DNA of 64,000 nt, taken from positions 23,728-87,727 of the forward strand of contig NZ_FQZY01000016.1 in assembly GCF_900142165.1 (NCBI RefSeq), in the 5' to 3' direction. The DNA is from Hespellia stercorisuis DSM 15480 (GTDB taxonomy: Bacteria > Bacillota > Clostridia > Lachnospirales > Lachnospiraceae). Below are positions 54,590 through 63,300 of this stretch, in pieces; position 1 is the first letter of the stretch, and each line of letters begins with the position of its first letter. Position numbers and translations under genes: made by a program. Under the pieces are notes generated by a model. It saw only the letters and a list, made by a program, of their open reading frames with translations, was not told where the DNA came from and did no database searches.

Positions 54590-56281
54590 ATGAAAAGAGC
54601 GCAAGGATATCCAACTCCGTTAGGTGTTTCAAAAAGGGAGAAACGTGTTAATTTTGCAGTGGAGGCAGTGCAGGGAGAGGCGTGCGAGCTGCTGCTGTAC
54701 AAACAGAATGAGAGTACTCCATTCCAATCCTACGAAATGCCCGAAAAAAACGGAATTGGCATGGTGCGCTTTCTGGAACTGTCAGACTGGGATGAACAGA
54801 TCGTCTCATATCAATATAAAATGGGAGAGAAGCTTGTTGTGGATCCTTATGCCAGGGCGATCGCCGGGAAGGGCAGCTTTGGCGCACAGCCTGGCGAGGA
54901 ACTCCGCGGAGTGGTCGGCGCAGAGTCCTATGAGTGGGAGGGGGATCGGCCGCTGCAGCTTCCCTATAGTGAGATCGTGGCGTATTCACTTCATGTGAGG
55001 GGATTTACAAAGCACAGCTCCTCGGGAGTGAAACACAAAGGCACGTTTTTGGGAGTTGTCGAGAAGATTTCTTATTTGAAGGAGCTGGGAATCAATCAGA
55101 TTCACTGTATGCCAGTCTATGAATTTGAGGACTATCAAAAGAATTATGTAAACTACTGGGGCTACGGATCGGCGTATTATTTTGCACCGAAAGCATCCTA
55201 CAGTGCGACCGGTGATCCGGTCCGGGAATTGAAGGATATGATCAAGGCCTGCCACAGCGAGGGGATAGAGGTGATCTTGGACCTGCCCTTTGACCAGGGT
55301 ACTCACGGGCAGATGGTGGAAGCCTGTCTTCAGCATTATGTAATAGAGTATCATGTGGATGGATTTATTCTGAATCCGTACAACGTTCCGATGGAGAGTA
55401 TCAGACAGAATCCGCTTTTGAAGCGGACCAAGATCATGACAAAGGACGATGGATTTCAGAATGCAATGCGCAGATTTTTAAAGAGCGATGAGGGGACCGT
55501 TATGGGAGCAGTCTGGGCGCTCCGGCACAACACAAAGGATGATGGGAACTTTAATTATATAACGACGCACACCGGTTTCACACTGGAAGATCTGGTGTCT
55601 TATGACGGGAAACACAATGAACTGAACGGAGAAAAAAATCAGGATGGCCCGGATTACAATTACAGCTGGAATTGCGGTGCAGAGGGTGTTACCCGCAGAA
55701 AAGGCATTCTGGAGCTTCGCAGAAATCAGGTGAAGAACGCATTTTTTCTTTTGCTGATGGCGCAGGGAACTCCTTGTATTCTGGCGGGAGACGAGTTCTC
55801 CAACACACAGAAGGGCAACAACAACGTGTATTGTCAGGATAATCCGACAGCCTGGCTGAACTGGAGCAGACTGAAGCGGAACCCGGAGCTGTTTCAGTAT
55901 GTAAAGGCATTGATTGCACTTAGAAAAGAACATCCTGTCCTGCACAGGGAGTCAGCACTTTTGGGGCTGGATACCATTTCCTGTGGGATTCCGGACGTAT
56001 CATACCATGGTGAGAATGCGTGGCAGATACCGTCCGAGATCTCGAGCAGACAGCTGGGGATTCTTTATTCGGGGGAAGATGTGAAAGATGATGACTGCTT
56101 TGTGGCCTATAATATGCATTGGCTCAAGCACTCCTTTGCACTGCCCACACTGAGCCGGAAACGAAAGTGGTATCAGGTTACAGAGACAACGCAGGGCGTA
56201 TTCGAGAAACCGAAGCTGCTGAAAAACCAGAAGGAACTGGAAGTAAAGGAACGCACGATCGTGCTGTTAATAGGAAGGTAA
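54590..56281 (+). CDS. GH13 debranching-enzyme-like protein without catalytic residues
   Basis: 563 aa, built like a glycogen-debranching/isoamylase enzyme: N-terminal carbohydrate-binding-48-type sandwich (1-105), TIM barrel with IVAYSLHVRGFTKHSSSG and YWGYGSAYYFAP, and GTPCILAGDEFSNTQKGNNNVYCQDN late. The three catalytic positions are replaced: nucleophile region VDGFILNPYN (usually GFRFD), acid region KIMTKDD (usually AEPWD) and stabiliser THTGFTL (usually HDGFTL). It is likely a glucan-binding or regulatory pseudo-enzyme. Cytosolic, no signal peptide. Shorter than typical (about 650-700). Confidence 0.82.
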   Translation: MKRAQGYPTPLGVSKREKRVNFAVEAVQGEACELLLYKQNESTPFQSYEMPEKNGIGMVRFLELSDWDEQIVSYQYKMGEKLVVDPYARAIAGKGSFGAQPGEELRGVVGAESYEWEGDRPLQLPYSEIVAYSLHVRGFTKHSSSGVKHKGTFLGVVEKISYLKELGINQIHCMPVYEFEDYQKNYVNYWGYGSAYYFAPKASYSATGDPVRELKDMIKACHSEGIEVILDLPFDQGTHGQMVEACLQHYVIEYHVDGFILNPYNVPMESIRQNPLLKRTKIMTKDDGFQNAMRRFLKSDEGTVMGAVWALRHNTKDDGNFNYITTHTGFTLEDLVSYDGKHNELNGEKNQDGPDYNYSWNCGAEGVTRRKGILELRRNQVKNAFFLLLMAQGTPCILAGDEFSNTQKGNNNVYCQDNPTAWLNWSRLKRNPELFQYVKALIALRKEHPVLHRESALLGLDTISCGIPDVSYHGENAWQIPSEISSRQLGILYSGEDVKDDDCFVAYNMHWLKHSFALPTLSRKRKWYQVTETTQGVFEKPKLLKNQKELEVKERTIVLLIGR

Positions 56282-56295
56282 GAGAGTTGAAATCT

Positions 56296-56829
56296 ATGAA
56301 TGTATTGCAGCATTTTCATACAATTACAAGACATAAACTGCTGGTGATGAAGGAGTGCTTTCAGGTGGGACTTTATAAGCAGGGACTCCTTCATGATTTA
56401 TCCAAGTATACCTGGACAGAGTTCAGTGTGGGGTGCAGATATTATCAGGGGACGAGGAGTCCGAATAATGCAGAGCGGGAAGTGATCGGGTATTCTTCGG
56501 CATGGCTGCATCATAAGGGGCGCAACAAGCACCATTATGAATACTGGATTGATTACGGAACGGACGGGGACGGAAAGATGGTCGGGATGGAGATGCCGGT
56601 CTGTTATGTGGTGGAGATGTTTTTGGACCGTATCGCGGCCTGTAAGATCTATATGGGGAGCGCGTATACAGACGATGCTCCGCTGGATTATTTCATGAAA
56701 GGAAAGGGCCATTATCTGATGCATGAGAAGACAGAAGATTTACTGGAAAGTCTGCTTCGCATGCTGGCGGACCAGGGCGAAGCAAAGACTTTTGATTTTG
56801 TGAAAAATGTACTCTTAAAATGTGAGTGA
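56296..56829 (+). CDS. DUF5662-like protein with HD-type histidine motifs
   Basis: 177 aa. HDLSKYTWTEF near residue 34 and the His-rich HHKGRNKHHYEYW near residue 74 resemble metal ligands of HD hydrolases; MEMPVCYVVEMFLDRIAA follows. Metal-dependent hydrolysis is possible but unproven. The start is uncertain: ATG 56296 or TTG 56287, which has the better AGGAAGG spacing. It starts within 20 bases of the debranching-like gene's stop, so the two are probably co-transcribed. Confidence 0.72.
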   Translation: MNVLQHFHTITRHKLLVMKECFQVGLYKQGLLHDLSKYTWTEFSVGCRYYQGTRSPNNAEREVIGYSSAWLHHKGRNKHHYEYWIDYGTDGDGKMVGMEMPVCYVVEMFLDRIAACKIYMGSAYTDDAPLDYFMKGKGHYLMHEKTEDLLESLLRMLADQGEAKTFDFVKNVLLKCE

Positions 56830-56843
56830 TCATTTGTGTTATT

Positions 56844-57323
56844 TTATTCTGGATAATAGAACTGCTTGTCGGTGATATTATCCAGAACTTCTTTTAAGAA
56901 CTTTCTGGCGAGGAATCTGGCCATAGGAAGATTCATATCCAGATAATTTCCACAGTCTTTCGCTGCAGCACCAGGGACGTCTCCCGAAAAATCCGCGATA
57001 AAATGAAACATTTCCTTTAACAGATCGACGATATCTCTGGATTCATAGTCTCCGGTCAAAAGCAGATAAAAGCCGGTACGACAGCCCATTGGGCCGAAAT
57101 ACAGGATCTGAGAGCCAAATCGACTGTGATTGCGAAGAAATGTGGCGGCTAGATGCTCGATGGTGTGCGTCTCTGCCGTATTCATGACTGGTTCATCGTT
57201 CGGGCTGGTCATGCGGATGTCAAAGGTCGTGACCGTTGTGTTTCCGACCGGATCTTTTCTGGAAACATAGACTCCGGGTACCAGCTTAATGTGATCAATG
57301 GTGAAACTTGTAATTTTTTCCAT
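56844..57323 (-). CDS. luxS: S-ribosylhomocysteine lyase
   Basis: Splits S-ribosylhomocysteine into homocysteine and DPD, the autoinducer-2 precursor; also part of the activated methyl cycle. 159 aa. Metal ligands are visible in HTIEH (His near 53 and 57) and in DCGNYLD (Cys near 123); MGCRTGFYL contains the catalytic Cys near 82. AAAGGAG precedes the ATG; the longer frame from 57428 runs through a palindromic repeat and is rejected. mtn/Pfs is not adjacent. Confidence 0.95.
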   Translation of the reverse strand: MEKITSFTIDHIKLVPGVYVSRKDPVGNTTVTTFDIRMTSPNDEPVMNTAETHTIEHLAATFLRNHSRFGSQILYFGPMGCRTGFYLLLTGDYESRDIVDLLKEMFHFIADFSGDVPGAAAKDCGNYLDMNLPMARFLARKFLKEVLDNITDKQFYYPE

Positions 57324-57363
57324 AAGAATACTCCTTTTTGTTTTTTTCGGGGATAGATTTTTG

Positions 57364-57405
57364 ATTGGGGACGTACAAATGCAGCAGCATTTGTACGTCC
57401 CCAAT
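57364..57405. repeat. Perfect 19-bp inverted repeat between ABC-F and luxS
   Basis: ATTGGGGACGTACAAATGC (57364-57382) and its exact complement (57387-57405) flank a four-base loop AGCA. No T-run follows on either strand. It is in the 5' region of luxS and could be a REP-like mobile palindrome or a processing site. Confidence 0.85.
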
Positions 57406-57441
57406 TGATGGTTCCCTGCATCTGACAATGCGGGGATCTCT

Positions 57442-59073
57442 TTAGTTGTCTACTTCGTCCATGGTGTAGGTCTGGCGTTTTCTTGCCATCTCATCACTCT
57501 CAAGATACTCGTCGTAGGTGGTGATCTTATCGATCAGTTTTCCGCCCGGAACAATCTCCATGATACGGTTTGCAGTTGTCTGAACAATCTGATGATCTCG
57601 TGAAGAGAAGAGCAGGACACCTGGGAATTTAATCATACCGTTGTTTAATGCGGTAATGGATTCCATGTCAAGGTGGTTGGTTGGCTCATCAAGAATCAGG
57701 ACGTTTGCACCGGAGATCATCATCTTGGATAACAGACATCTGACCTTCTCGCCTCCGGATAATACCTTGAGACGTTTGACACCGTCCTCACCGGCAAAGA
57801 GCATACGGCCCAGGAAACCACGCACATAGGTGACATCCTTGTTCTCGGAGAACTGGGTCAGCCATTCTGTGATGGTGTAATCATTGTCAAATTCTCCGCC
57901 GAAATCCTTCGGGAAATAAGCTTGTGTTGTGGTGATTCCCCACTTGTAGGTTCCCGCGTCCGGCTCCATCTCGCCGCTCAGAATCTTGAAGAGCACGGTT
58001 TTCGCCAGCTCATTACCGCCGACGAATGCGACTTTATCCTCGCGGTTGATCGTAAATTCCAGATTATCCAGAATTTTGACACCATCGATGGTTTTGGAGA
58101 GACCTTCCACGGAAAGGACTTCGTTACCGATCTCGCGGTCCGGACGGAAGTCGATGTATGGGTATTTACGGCTGGAAGGACGGATGTCATCGAGCTCGAT
58201 CTTCTCCAGCGCTTTTTTACGTGAGGTTGCCTGTTTGGATTTGGAAGCATTTGCGGAGAAGCGGGAGATGAAGTCCTGCAGTTCTTTGATTTTGTCTTCC
58301 TTCTTTTTGTTGGCTTCCTTCATCTGTCGTACAATCAGCTGGCTGGATTCATACCAGAAGTCATAGTTGCCGGCAAACAGGGAAATCTTGCCATAGTCGA
58401 TATCTGCAATCTGTGTACAGACTTTATTGAGGAAATAACGGTCATGGGATACCACGATAACCGTGTTCTCAAAGTTGATCAAAAATTCCTCCAACCATGC
58501 AATCGCATCCAGATCCAAATGGTTGGTCGGCTCATCGAGGAGCAGAATATCCGGATTACCGAAGAGTGCCTGCGCCAGGAGTACCTTTACCTTTTCGGCA
58601 CCGGTCAGATCCTTCAGATATTTGTAGTGGAGGTCCGTGTCGATTCCGAGACCGTTCAGAAGTGTTGCGGCATCTGATTCCGCCTCCCATCCGTTCATGG
58701 TGGCAAATTCACCCTCCAGCTCGCTGGCTTTCATACCATCTTCATCGGTGAAGTCTTCTTTGGCGTAGATGGCTTCTTTTTCTTTCATGATCTCATAGAG
58801 TCTGGCATTGCCCATGATAACCGTATCCAACACCAGGTATTCGTCGTATTTGTAATGATCCTGCTGCAGGAATGAAAGACGCTCTCCGGGTGTAATGATA
58901 ACTTCACCGTTGGTGGGCTCCAGATTCCCGGATAAGATCTTCAAAAAAGTAGATTTTCCGGCACCGTTGGCACCAATCATACCGTAACAGTTTCCTTCTG
59001 TAAATTTAATGTTCACATCCTCGAACAGGGCTTTTTTCCCGACACGAAGCGTGACGTTACTTGCACTAATCAT
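57442..59073 (-). CDS. ABC-F family ATPase (ribosome-associated type)
   Basis: 543 aa, two ABC domains, no membrane segments. Domain 1: Walker A GANGAGKST (near 35), signature LTGAEKVK, Walker B ILLLDEPTNHLD (near 178). A linker of charged helix follows (about 245-300). Domain 2: Walker A variant GGNELAKT, signature LSGGEKVR, Walker B LILDEPTNHLD. The altered Walker A of domain 2 recurs in YbiT-like Firmicute members as I recall them. Likely acts on the ribosome; resistance type cannot be deduced. It is transcribed toward luxS. Confidence 0.9.
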   Translation of the reverse strand: MISASNVTLRVGKKALFEDVNIKFTEGNCYGMIGANGAGKSTFLKILSGNLEPTNGEVIITPGERLSFLQQDHYKYDEYLVLDTVIMGNARLYEIMKEKEAIYAKEDFTDEDGMKASELEGEFATMNGWEAESDAATLLNGLGIDTDLHYKYLKDLTGAEKVKVLLAQALFGNPDILLLDEPTNHLDLDAIAWLEEFLINFENTVIVVSHDRYFLNKVCTQIADIDYGKISLFAGNYDFWYESSQLIVRQMKEANKKKEDKIKELQDFISRFSANASKSKQATSRKKALEKIELDDIRPSSRKYPYIDFRPDREIGNEVLSVEGLSKTIDGVKILDNLEFTINREDKVAFVGGNELAKTVLFKILSGEMEPDAGTYKWGITTTQAYFPKDFGGEFDNDYTITEWLTQFSENKDVTYVRGFLGRMLFAGEDGVKRLKVLSGGEKVRCLLSKMMISGANVLILDEPTNHLDMESITALNNGMIKFPGVLLFSSRDHQIVQTTANRIMEIVPGGKLIDKITTYDEYLESDEMARKRQTYTMDEVDN

Positions 59074-59194
59074 GTTTCTATTCTCCTTACTTTCACTGGC
59101 GGCAAAGCGGACGCGAACCCCCGTTTTACCACGTATTCATGACGTCCCGGCAGATGCTGCATTCAGGCGGTCATAATCTGATTTTCCATTGTTT

Positions 59195-59223
59195 ATATTA
59201 CCATGCAAACAGTACAATAGCAA
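59195..59223 (-). promoter_or_regulatory. Promoter of the ABC-F gene
   Basis: On the minus strand TTGCTA (59223-59218) and TAATAT (59200-59195) with a 17-base spacer. The plus-strand TATAAT at 59275-59280 may serve the divergent patatin gene. Confidence 0.45.
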
Positions 59224-59306
59224 GAAATTAAGAGAAAAATTCATTTCCCGGTTTTCTAAAAAATAAAAACAGTATATAATAGAAGCCAGAAAGTGAGGAA
59301 TTACAT

Positions 59307-60164
59307 ATGGAAAAGGCAACGTTGGTTTTAGAAGGTGGTGCAACAAGGGGCGTTTTTACAGCAGGGGCCTTGGATTATATCATGGAAAAGGGACTGTATC
59401 TGTCACATGTGATCGGTGTTTCTGCGGGATCGTGCAATGCAGTGAGCTATGTTTCCAGACAGATTGGAAGAACAAGAGACTGTATGATCCACAAGGAGAA
59501 GGAGTTAAACTATTATTATGGAATCAGAAAATCCATAAAAGAAAAGAGTATTATGAATATGGATATGATTTTCAATACATATCCCAATGACCTGATTCCG
59601 TTTGATTATGACACCTATTTCAATTCGGAGATAGACTGCAGGATGGTGGCGACAAACTGTATTACCGGGAAGGCAGAGTATATGGATGAACGGTCAGACC
59701 GGGAAAAATTTATGAAAATCTGTCGTGCCTCCTGCAGCATGCCGCTGGCGTGTCCGATGGTGAATATCGATGGAGTTCCCTATCTGGACGGCGGAATCGC
59801 GGATTCCATCCCAATTGAGAAAGCACTGGAGACGGGCAACGAAAAGACGGTAGTGATTCTGACGAGAAATGCGGGATATAGAAAAAAACGGCCGGCGGAA
59901 CCGGTCGTCAGACTGTATCGCAGGGCGTACAAGTCGTATCCGCGATTTGTACACACCCTGATCAGAAGAAATTATATGTATAATCAGGAAATAAAGCGTG
60001 TGAAAGAACTGGAGCAGGCGGGACGAATCTTTGTGCTCCGCCCGGTGCTGCCGACAGTATCCAGACTGGAGAAGGATACACAAGTACTGACTGATTTCTA
60101 TAACCATGGCTATCAGCTCATGGAGAAGGAATATGAGAACCTGTTAAAATATCTGGAAAAATAA
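59307..60164 (+). CDS. Patatin-like phospholipase
   Basis: 285-aa serine hydrolase. Oxyanion GGATRGVF (near 10), nucleophile GVSAGS (Ser near 41) and the dyad Asp in YLDGGIADSIP (near 156) are all present, so activity on lipids is expected. No signal peptide. YjbQ follows after 11 bases with AAGGAGGAG. Confidence 0.92.
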   Translation: MEKATLVLEGGATRGVFTAGALDYIMEKGLYLSHVIGVSAGSCNAVSYVSRQIGRTRDCMIHKEKELNYYYGIRKSIKEKSIMNMDMIFNTYPNDLIPFDYDTYFNSEIDCRMVATNCITGKAEYMDERSDREKFMKICRASCSMPLACPMVNIDGVPYLDGGIADSIPIEKALETGNEKTVVILTRNAGYRKKRPAEPVVRLYRRAYKSYPRFVHTLIRRNYMYNQEIKRVKELEQAGRIFVLRPVLPTVSRLEKDTQVLTDFYNHGYQLMEKEYENLLKYLEK

Positions 60165-60175
60165 GGAGGAGAATT

Positions 60176-60580
60176 ATGTATCTTTTCGATCACCACATTG
60201 CAACAAAGAGTTCGCAGCAGATGTCAAAGGTCACGGATATGGTCCGGGAGGATATTATCAAGAGCGGGGTCCGCAGCGGAATCGTTGTCGTTTATTCTCC
60301 ACACACGACGGCGGGATTTACCATCAATGAGAATGCAGATCCGGATGTGGTACATGACATGCTTCTTGGATATGAGAGCGTGTTTCCCACACACTCCGAA
60401 CATTACCGTCATGCGGAGGGAAATTCTCATGCGCATATGAAGACTACGGCATTTGGCCCATCACAGACGCTGATCATACATGATGGTGAGCTGATACTCG
60501 GAATGTGGCAGGATTTGTATTTCTGCGAGTTCGACGGACCGAGAAACCGCAAGTTTTTCGTGAAGATCATCGAGGGATAA
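60176..60580 (+). CDS. YjbQ/UPF0047 family protein
   Basis: 134 aa. VVVYSPHTTAGFTINENADPDV, YRHAEGNSHAHMKTTAFG and LGMWQDLYFCEFDGPRNRKF are hallmark segments. Family members have shown weak thiamine-phosphate synthase activity, but physiological role is unclear. Probably co-transcribed with the patatin gene. Confidence 0.92.
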   Translation: MYLFDHHIATKSSQQMSKVTDMVREDIIKSGVRSGIVVVYSPHTTAGFTINENADPDVVHDMLLGYESVFPTHSEHYRHAEGNSHAHMKTTAFGPSQTLIIHDGELILGMWQDLYFCEFDGPRNRKFFVKIIEG

Positions 60581-60623
60581 ACCTGCGGTTTTGGAAAATC
60601 GGAACAGAGTCACCCGCAAGAGA

Positions 60624-61358
60624 TTAATAGTCGATTTTTTCCAGAAACAGACCCTTGGGGTCGCAGGCTTCTGCAGGCTGCTCAGATCCCAGAAAGATGG
60701 AATCGATGGTGTCGGCCTTGCGGTTTCCGGCGCCGATATCGAGCAGTGTTCCGATGATCAGCCGCGCCATGTTGTGGAGAAAATCGCTGGCATGTATGGT
60801 GATCTGGGTTTCACCGAAATCCTCGTAGATGTCGATGTCGTAGATCTCACGCTTAGTGGATTTGCTCCGCTTTGCGGTGGTGAAGTTTTTGAAATCGTGT
60901 TTTCCGACCAGGAGGAGGGCTGCCTTTTTCATGGCTTCGGTGTCTGGTTTTTTGAATGCATAGTAGGTATATTTCCGCTCAAATACGCTCGGGACATCCG
61001 AGGTGAGGATGCGGTACATGTAGGTACAGCCTCTTGCGTTCAGTGCGGCATGAAAACGCTCCTGCTCATCGGTGACCTCTAAAACGGCGATATCCATCGG
61101 AAGATACCGGTTCAGATAATGTTTGATCTCGATTGGTGTGATCTGCGAGGAAGTCTTGAAGCTTGCAGTCTGGGCATGAGCGTGAACGCCGACCTCTGTA
61201 CGACAGCCGCAGAAAAGTTCAGGAACCTCGCCGGTCATCTTCTGCAGGACCTCGGTGATCTTGTTGGAGACTGTGTTGGCAGATTCGCCTTTTCCCATGC
61301 GCTGCCAGCCCTGATAGCGGCTGCCGTCATATTCTATGGTAAGTTTGATATTTCTCAT
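60624..61358 (-). CDS. truA: TruA-type tRNA pseudouridine synthase with Asp to Glu at the active site
   Basis: 244 aa. TruA fold throughout: LTIEYDGSRYQGWQR start, FHAALNARGCTYMYRI (near 103), KHDFKNFTTAKR and FLHNMARLIIGTLLDIG (near 203). The catalytic motif, normally GRTDAGVHA, reads CRTEVGVHAHAQ (near 60), so the universally required Asp is Glu. It may be a divergent paralogue with reduced or altered activity. CAGGAGTATCAA precedes the ATG on the minus strand. Confidence 0.85.
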   Translation of the reverse strand: MRNIKLTIEYDGSRYQGWQRMGKGESANTVSNKITEVLQKMTGEVPELFCGCRTEVGVHAHAQTASFKTSSQITPIEIKHYLNRYLPMDIAVLEVTDEQERFHAALNARGCTYMYRILTSDVPSVFERKYTYYAFKKPDTEAMKKAALLLVGKHDFKNFTTAKRSKSTKREIYDIDIYEDFGETQITIHASDFLHNMARLIIGTLLDIGAGNRKADTIDSIFLGSEQPAEACDPKGLFLEKIDY

Positions 61359-61694
61359 TTGATACTCCTGTTCTGTGTCAGACTATGACACGCTGTGTAC
61401 TGGAGGTACGGTGGGGAGGTACGATCCAGTTTGCTATGGATAATAGATGGAGCAGATGCATCGAAACGGATCTCGTTCGCGGCATCTGCGCAGGCACTAA
61501 GGTTCCGCCCACCTGCGGTGGATATCCTTAGTACAATTAGTGAAACAAATCATTCACTTTACATGAACACTATACATGAAAAATGCCGGGAAGACAATAA
61601 AAGAATGCTTTCAGGGGGCGCAGAGCACCTGACGGCAGACAGTTAATACCCGTGTTACTTATATAAAATTAAAAAAACAGGGAGTAAATCAATT
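61359..61694. other. 336-bp intergenic region with two stem-loops, candidate structured RNA
   Basis: No convincing gene. GCAGATGC (61452-61459) pairs with GCATCTGC (61482-61489) with inner pairing (GAAACG/CGTTCG). A second stem uses ACTAAGG (from 61496) with CCTTAGT (to 61533), with CCACC/GGTGG inside. Two stacked structures on a divergent gap suggest a small RNA, repeat or regulatory leader. Confidence 0.45.
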
Positions 61695-62165
61695 ATGACA
61701 GAACGAAAAGTAGTAGATTCCATGACAGAGACCATCCACATGATCCGGCCAACTCATTTAAACAGTGCGGGACGGCTCTTCGGAGGCACACTCATGCAGT
61801 GGCTGGACGAGGTGGCCGGTCTGGTTGCCAAGAGGCACACCCACATGAATGTGATAACGGCGTCGGTAGATAATCTGAAATTCCTGCAGGGCGCTTATGC
61901 GAATGACATGGTCGTCATTATCGGGAAAGTGACGTTTGTTGGCAGAACCTCCATGGAGATAAGGGTGGATACGTACCGCGAGGATCTAGAGGGGATGAGA
62001 AGGCCGATCAACAGAGCCTTTTTCACCATGGTTGCGCTGGACGAAAACGACAGACCCACGGAGGTGCCGCGTCTGATTATCGAGACGGAGAATGAAAAGG
62101 CAGAATGGGAGTCTGCGCAGAAGAGACGTCAGATGCGTCTGACAAGAAAGGAAGAAGGGTTTTAG
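61695..62165 (+). CDS. Acyl-CoA thioesterase (hotdog fold)
   Basis: 156 aa, hotdog ACOT group. TIHMIRPTHLNSAGRLFGGTLMQWLDEVAG at residues 13 on includes the conserved Asn and Asp; VITASVDNLKFLQ and VTFVGRTSMEIRV follow. Hydrolyses acyl-CoA; chain length unknown. Stop overlaps the converging gene by four bases. Confidence 0.9.
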   Translation: MTERKVVDSMTETIHMIRPTHLNSAGRLFGGTLMQWLDEVAGLVAKRHTHMNVITASVDNLKFLQGAYANDMVVIIGKVTFVGRTSMEIRVDTYREDLEGMRRPINRAFFTMVALDENDRPTEVPRLIIETENEKAEWESAQKRRQMRLTRKEEGF

Positions 62166-62443
62166 GCCTTCTTCCGGAAGAAAGAGTGAACGAGCTGGAT
62201 TGTTTTGTCAATTTCAGCCTGTTCTTTTTTTGATTTCCCTTCTTTTAAGACAGAAAAGATCAAGTCTATTTCGTCTCCTGTAAAATGTATCTTCTGTTTG
62301 TTTGCATTTCCAATCAGTGACATCATGATGGGTGCGAGCTCTTTGCCGGACTTGCCGTCCGCCTGTTTTGCTGCCATTTTGATCAGTTCTACTTTGATGG
62401 GATCCATATCCTTCAGTGTGGGATGGTTCAGCCATTCATTCAT
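62162..62443 (-). CDS. Hypothetical protein, second of a coupled pair
   Basis: 93 aa from ATG 62443, which overlaps the preceding stop in ATGAATGA; an earlier in-frame ATG at 62455 is possible. MNEWLNHPTLKDMDPIKVELIKMAAKQ then a helix-rich body ending VHSFFRKKA. No family recognised. Translational coupling to the gene at 62436-62891 indicates a joint role. Confidence 0.65.
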   Translation of the reverse strand: MNEWLNHPTLKDMDPIKVELIKMAAKQADGKSGKELAPIMMSLIGNANKQKIHFTGDEIDLIFSVLKEGKSKKEQAEIDKTIQLVHSFFRKKA

Positions 62444-62891
62444 CGTCAGCATCATCTCCTTTCTGTTCATGATTTTCATCTCCGGAACCTTCCCCGAATG
62501 TCTGGAACAAATCCGAGAAATTTGAAAAGTCCGGGAAATTGCCAAAATCCATATCCGCTCCATCAAAATTTTTAAATAGCTCCATGGTCTGGAGCATACT
62601 CATGATCGAATCGATGGAATGGCTCTGCCCGGGGTCCAGATAGGGGCGGATCTGTTCCAGCATATCTGTGAAAGACTTTTTGGGGGACCCAAGGCTCTGA
62701 ATCTGCATGACTGCTTTTTTGTCAGAGTATAACTGCATGGTGTGCTCTAACTCGAAGAACTTGATGGCCACAGCGATTCCCCGTTGGTTTGTCAGCGGAA
62801 GAAAGGGGAGAAGGAGTTTTATCATTTGAAGGTCAGAAGAAACGACCAGATGGTCAAAGGGCGCCATGAGTCTTTTATATTCCTCAGCCAT
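62436..62891 (-). CDS. Hypothetical protein, first of a coupled pair
   Basis: 151 aa, helical N-terminal part (MIKLLLPFLPLTNQRGIA) and an acidic tail with repeated Asn-Phe-Pro-Asp-Phe-Ser-Asn-Phe. SDKKAVMQIQSLGSPKKSFTDMLEQIRPYL is the most distinctive stretch. Cytosolic. Unrecognised. Confidence 0.65.
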   Translation of the reverse strand: MAEEYKRLMAPFDHLVVSSDLQMIKLLLPFLPLTNQRGIAVAIKFFELEHTMQLYSDKKAVMQIQSLGSPKKSFTDMLEQIRPYLDPGQSHSIDSIMSMLQTMELFKNFDGADMDFGNFPDFSNFSDLFQTFGEGSGDENHEQKGDDADDE

Positions 62892-63049
62892 AAGTTCCTC
62901 TCAAGGATAACGTTGTAAATATATATGCATCTTCAGCGGGAAAAATGATTGATTTTTGCGAAAACATGAAATGCAGGAATGAGATTCGATGACTTTTTAT
63001 TTTTGTCGGCATATAATATAGTAGGATAAAAGAAAAGAGATGAGTATAT

Positions 63050-63190
63050 GTGAAGAGATTAATCATAGATGGGAATGCCGTGTACGAGATTGATGAAGAG
63101 TGTATGCTGAAGAAACGCTTAAAGGAGGAGGAACAGAAAAATACAAAGAATACAAAACGAGGTGGGAAAGAGAAGAGGGAGAGGCGGTAA
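63050..63190 (+). CDS. 46-aa hypothetical protein
   Basis: GTG start at 63050 opens a 46-codon frame beginning VKRLIIDGNAVYEIDEECML and ending in a Lys/Arg/Glu-rich helix. A TATAAT lies near 63012 and the purine-rich AAGAGATGAG precedes the start. Convergent terminator downstream supports a real transcript. Family unknown. Confidence 0.5.
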   Translation: MKRLIIDGNAVYEIDEECMLKKRLKEEEQKNTKNTKRGGKEKRERR

Positions 63191-63258
63191 CGGAAGACGT
63201 TCTGCAAGAATGGGAATCCGCGAAGACATTCTTCATATTCTGTTTTCTTTATATATCA

Positions 63259-63292
63259 AAAAAAGATGCAGCAGGTTTGCTGCATCTTTTTT
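63259..63292. terminator. Bidirectional terminator
   Basis: AAAAAAGATGCAGCA (63259-63273) pairs perfectly with TGCTGCATCTTTTTT (63278-63292), between converging small genes. Confidence 0.9.
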
Positions 63293-63300
63293 GTAGAAAA

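Noticed and set aside
57324..57428. Longer luxS start at 57428
   Set aside because: It would translate through the 19-bp palindrome and add Cys-rich sequence not found in LuxS; the ATG at 57323 has a clear ribosome site.
61395..61646. 83-aa plus-strand ORF in the truA-thioesterase gap
   Set aside because: Runs through the two stem-loops, has no ribosome site and no recognisable pattern.
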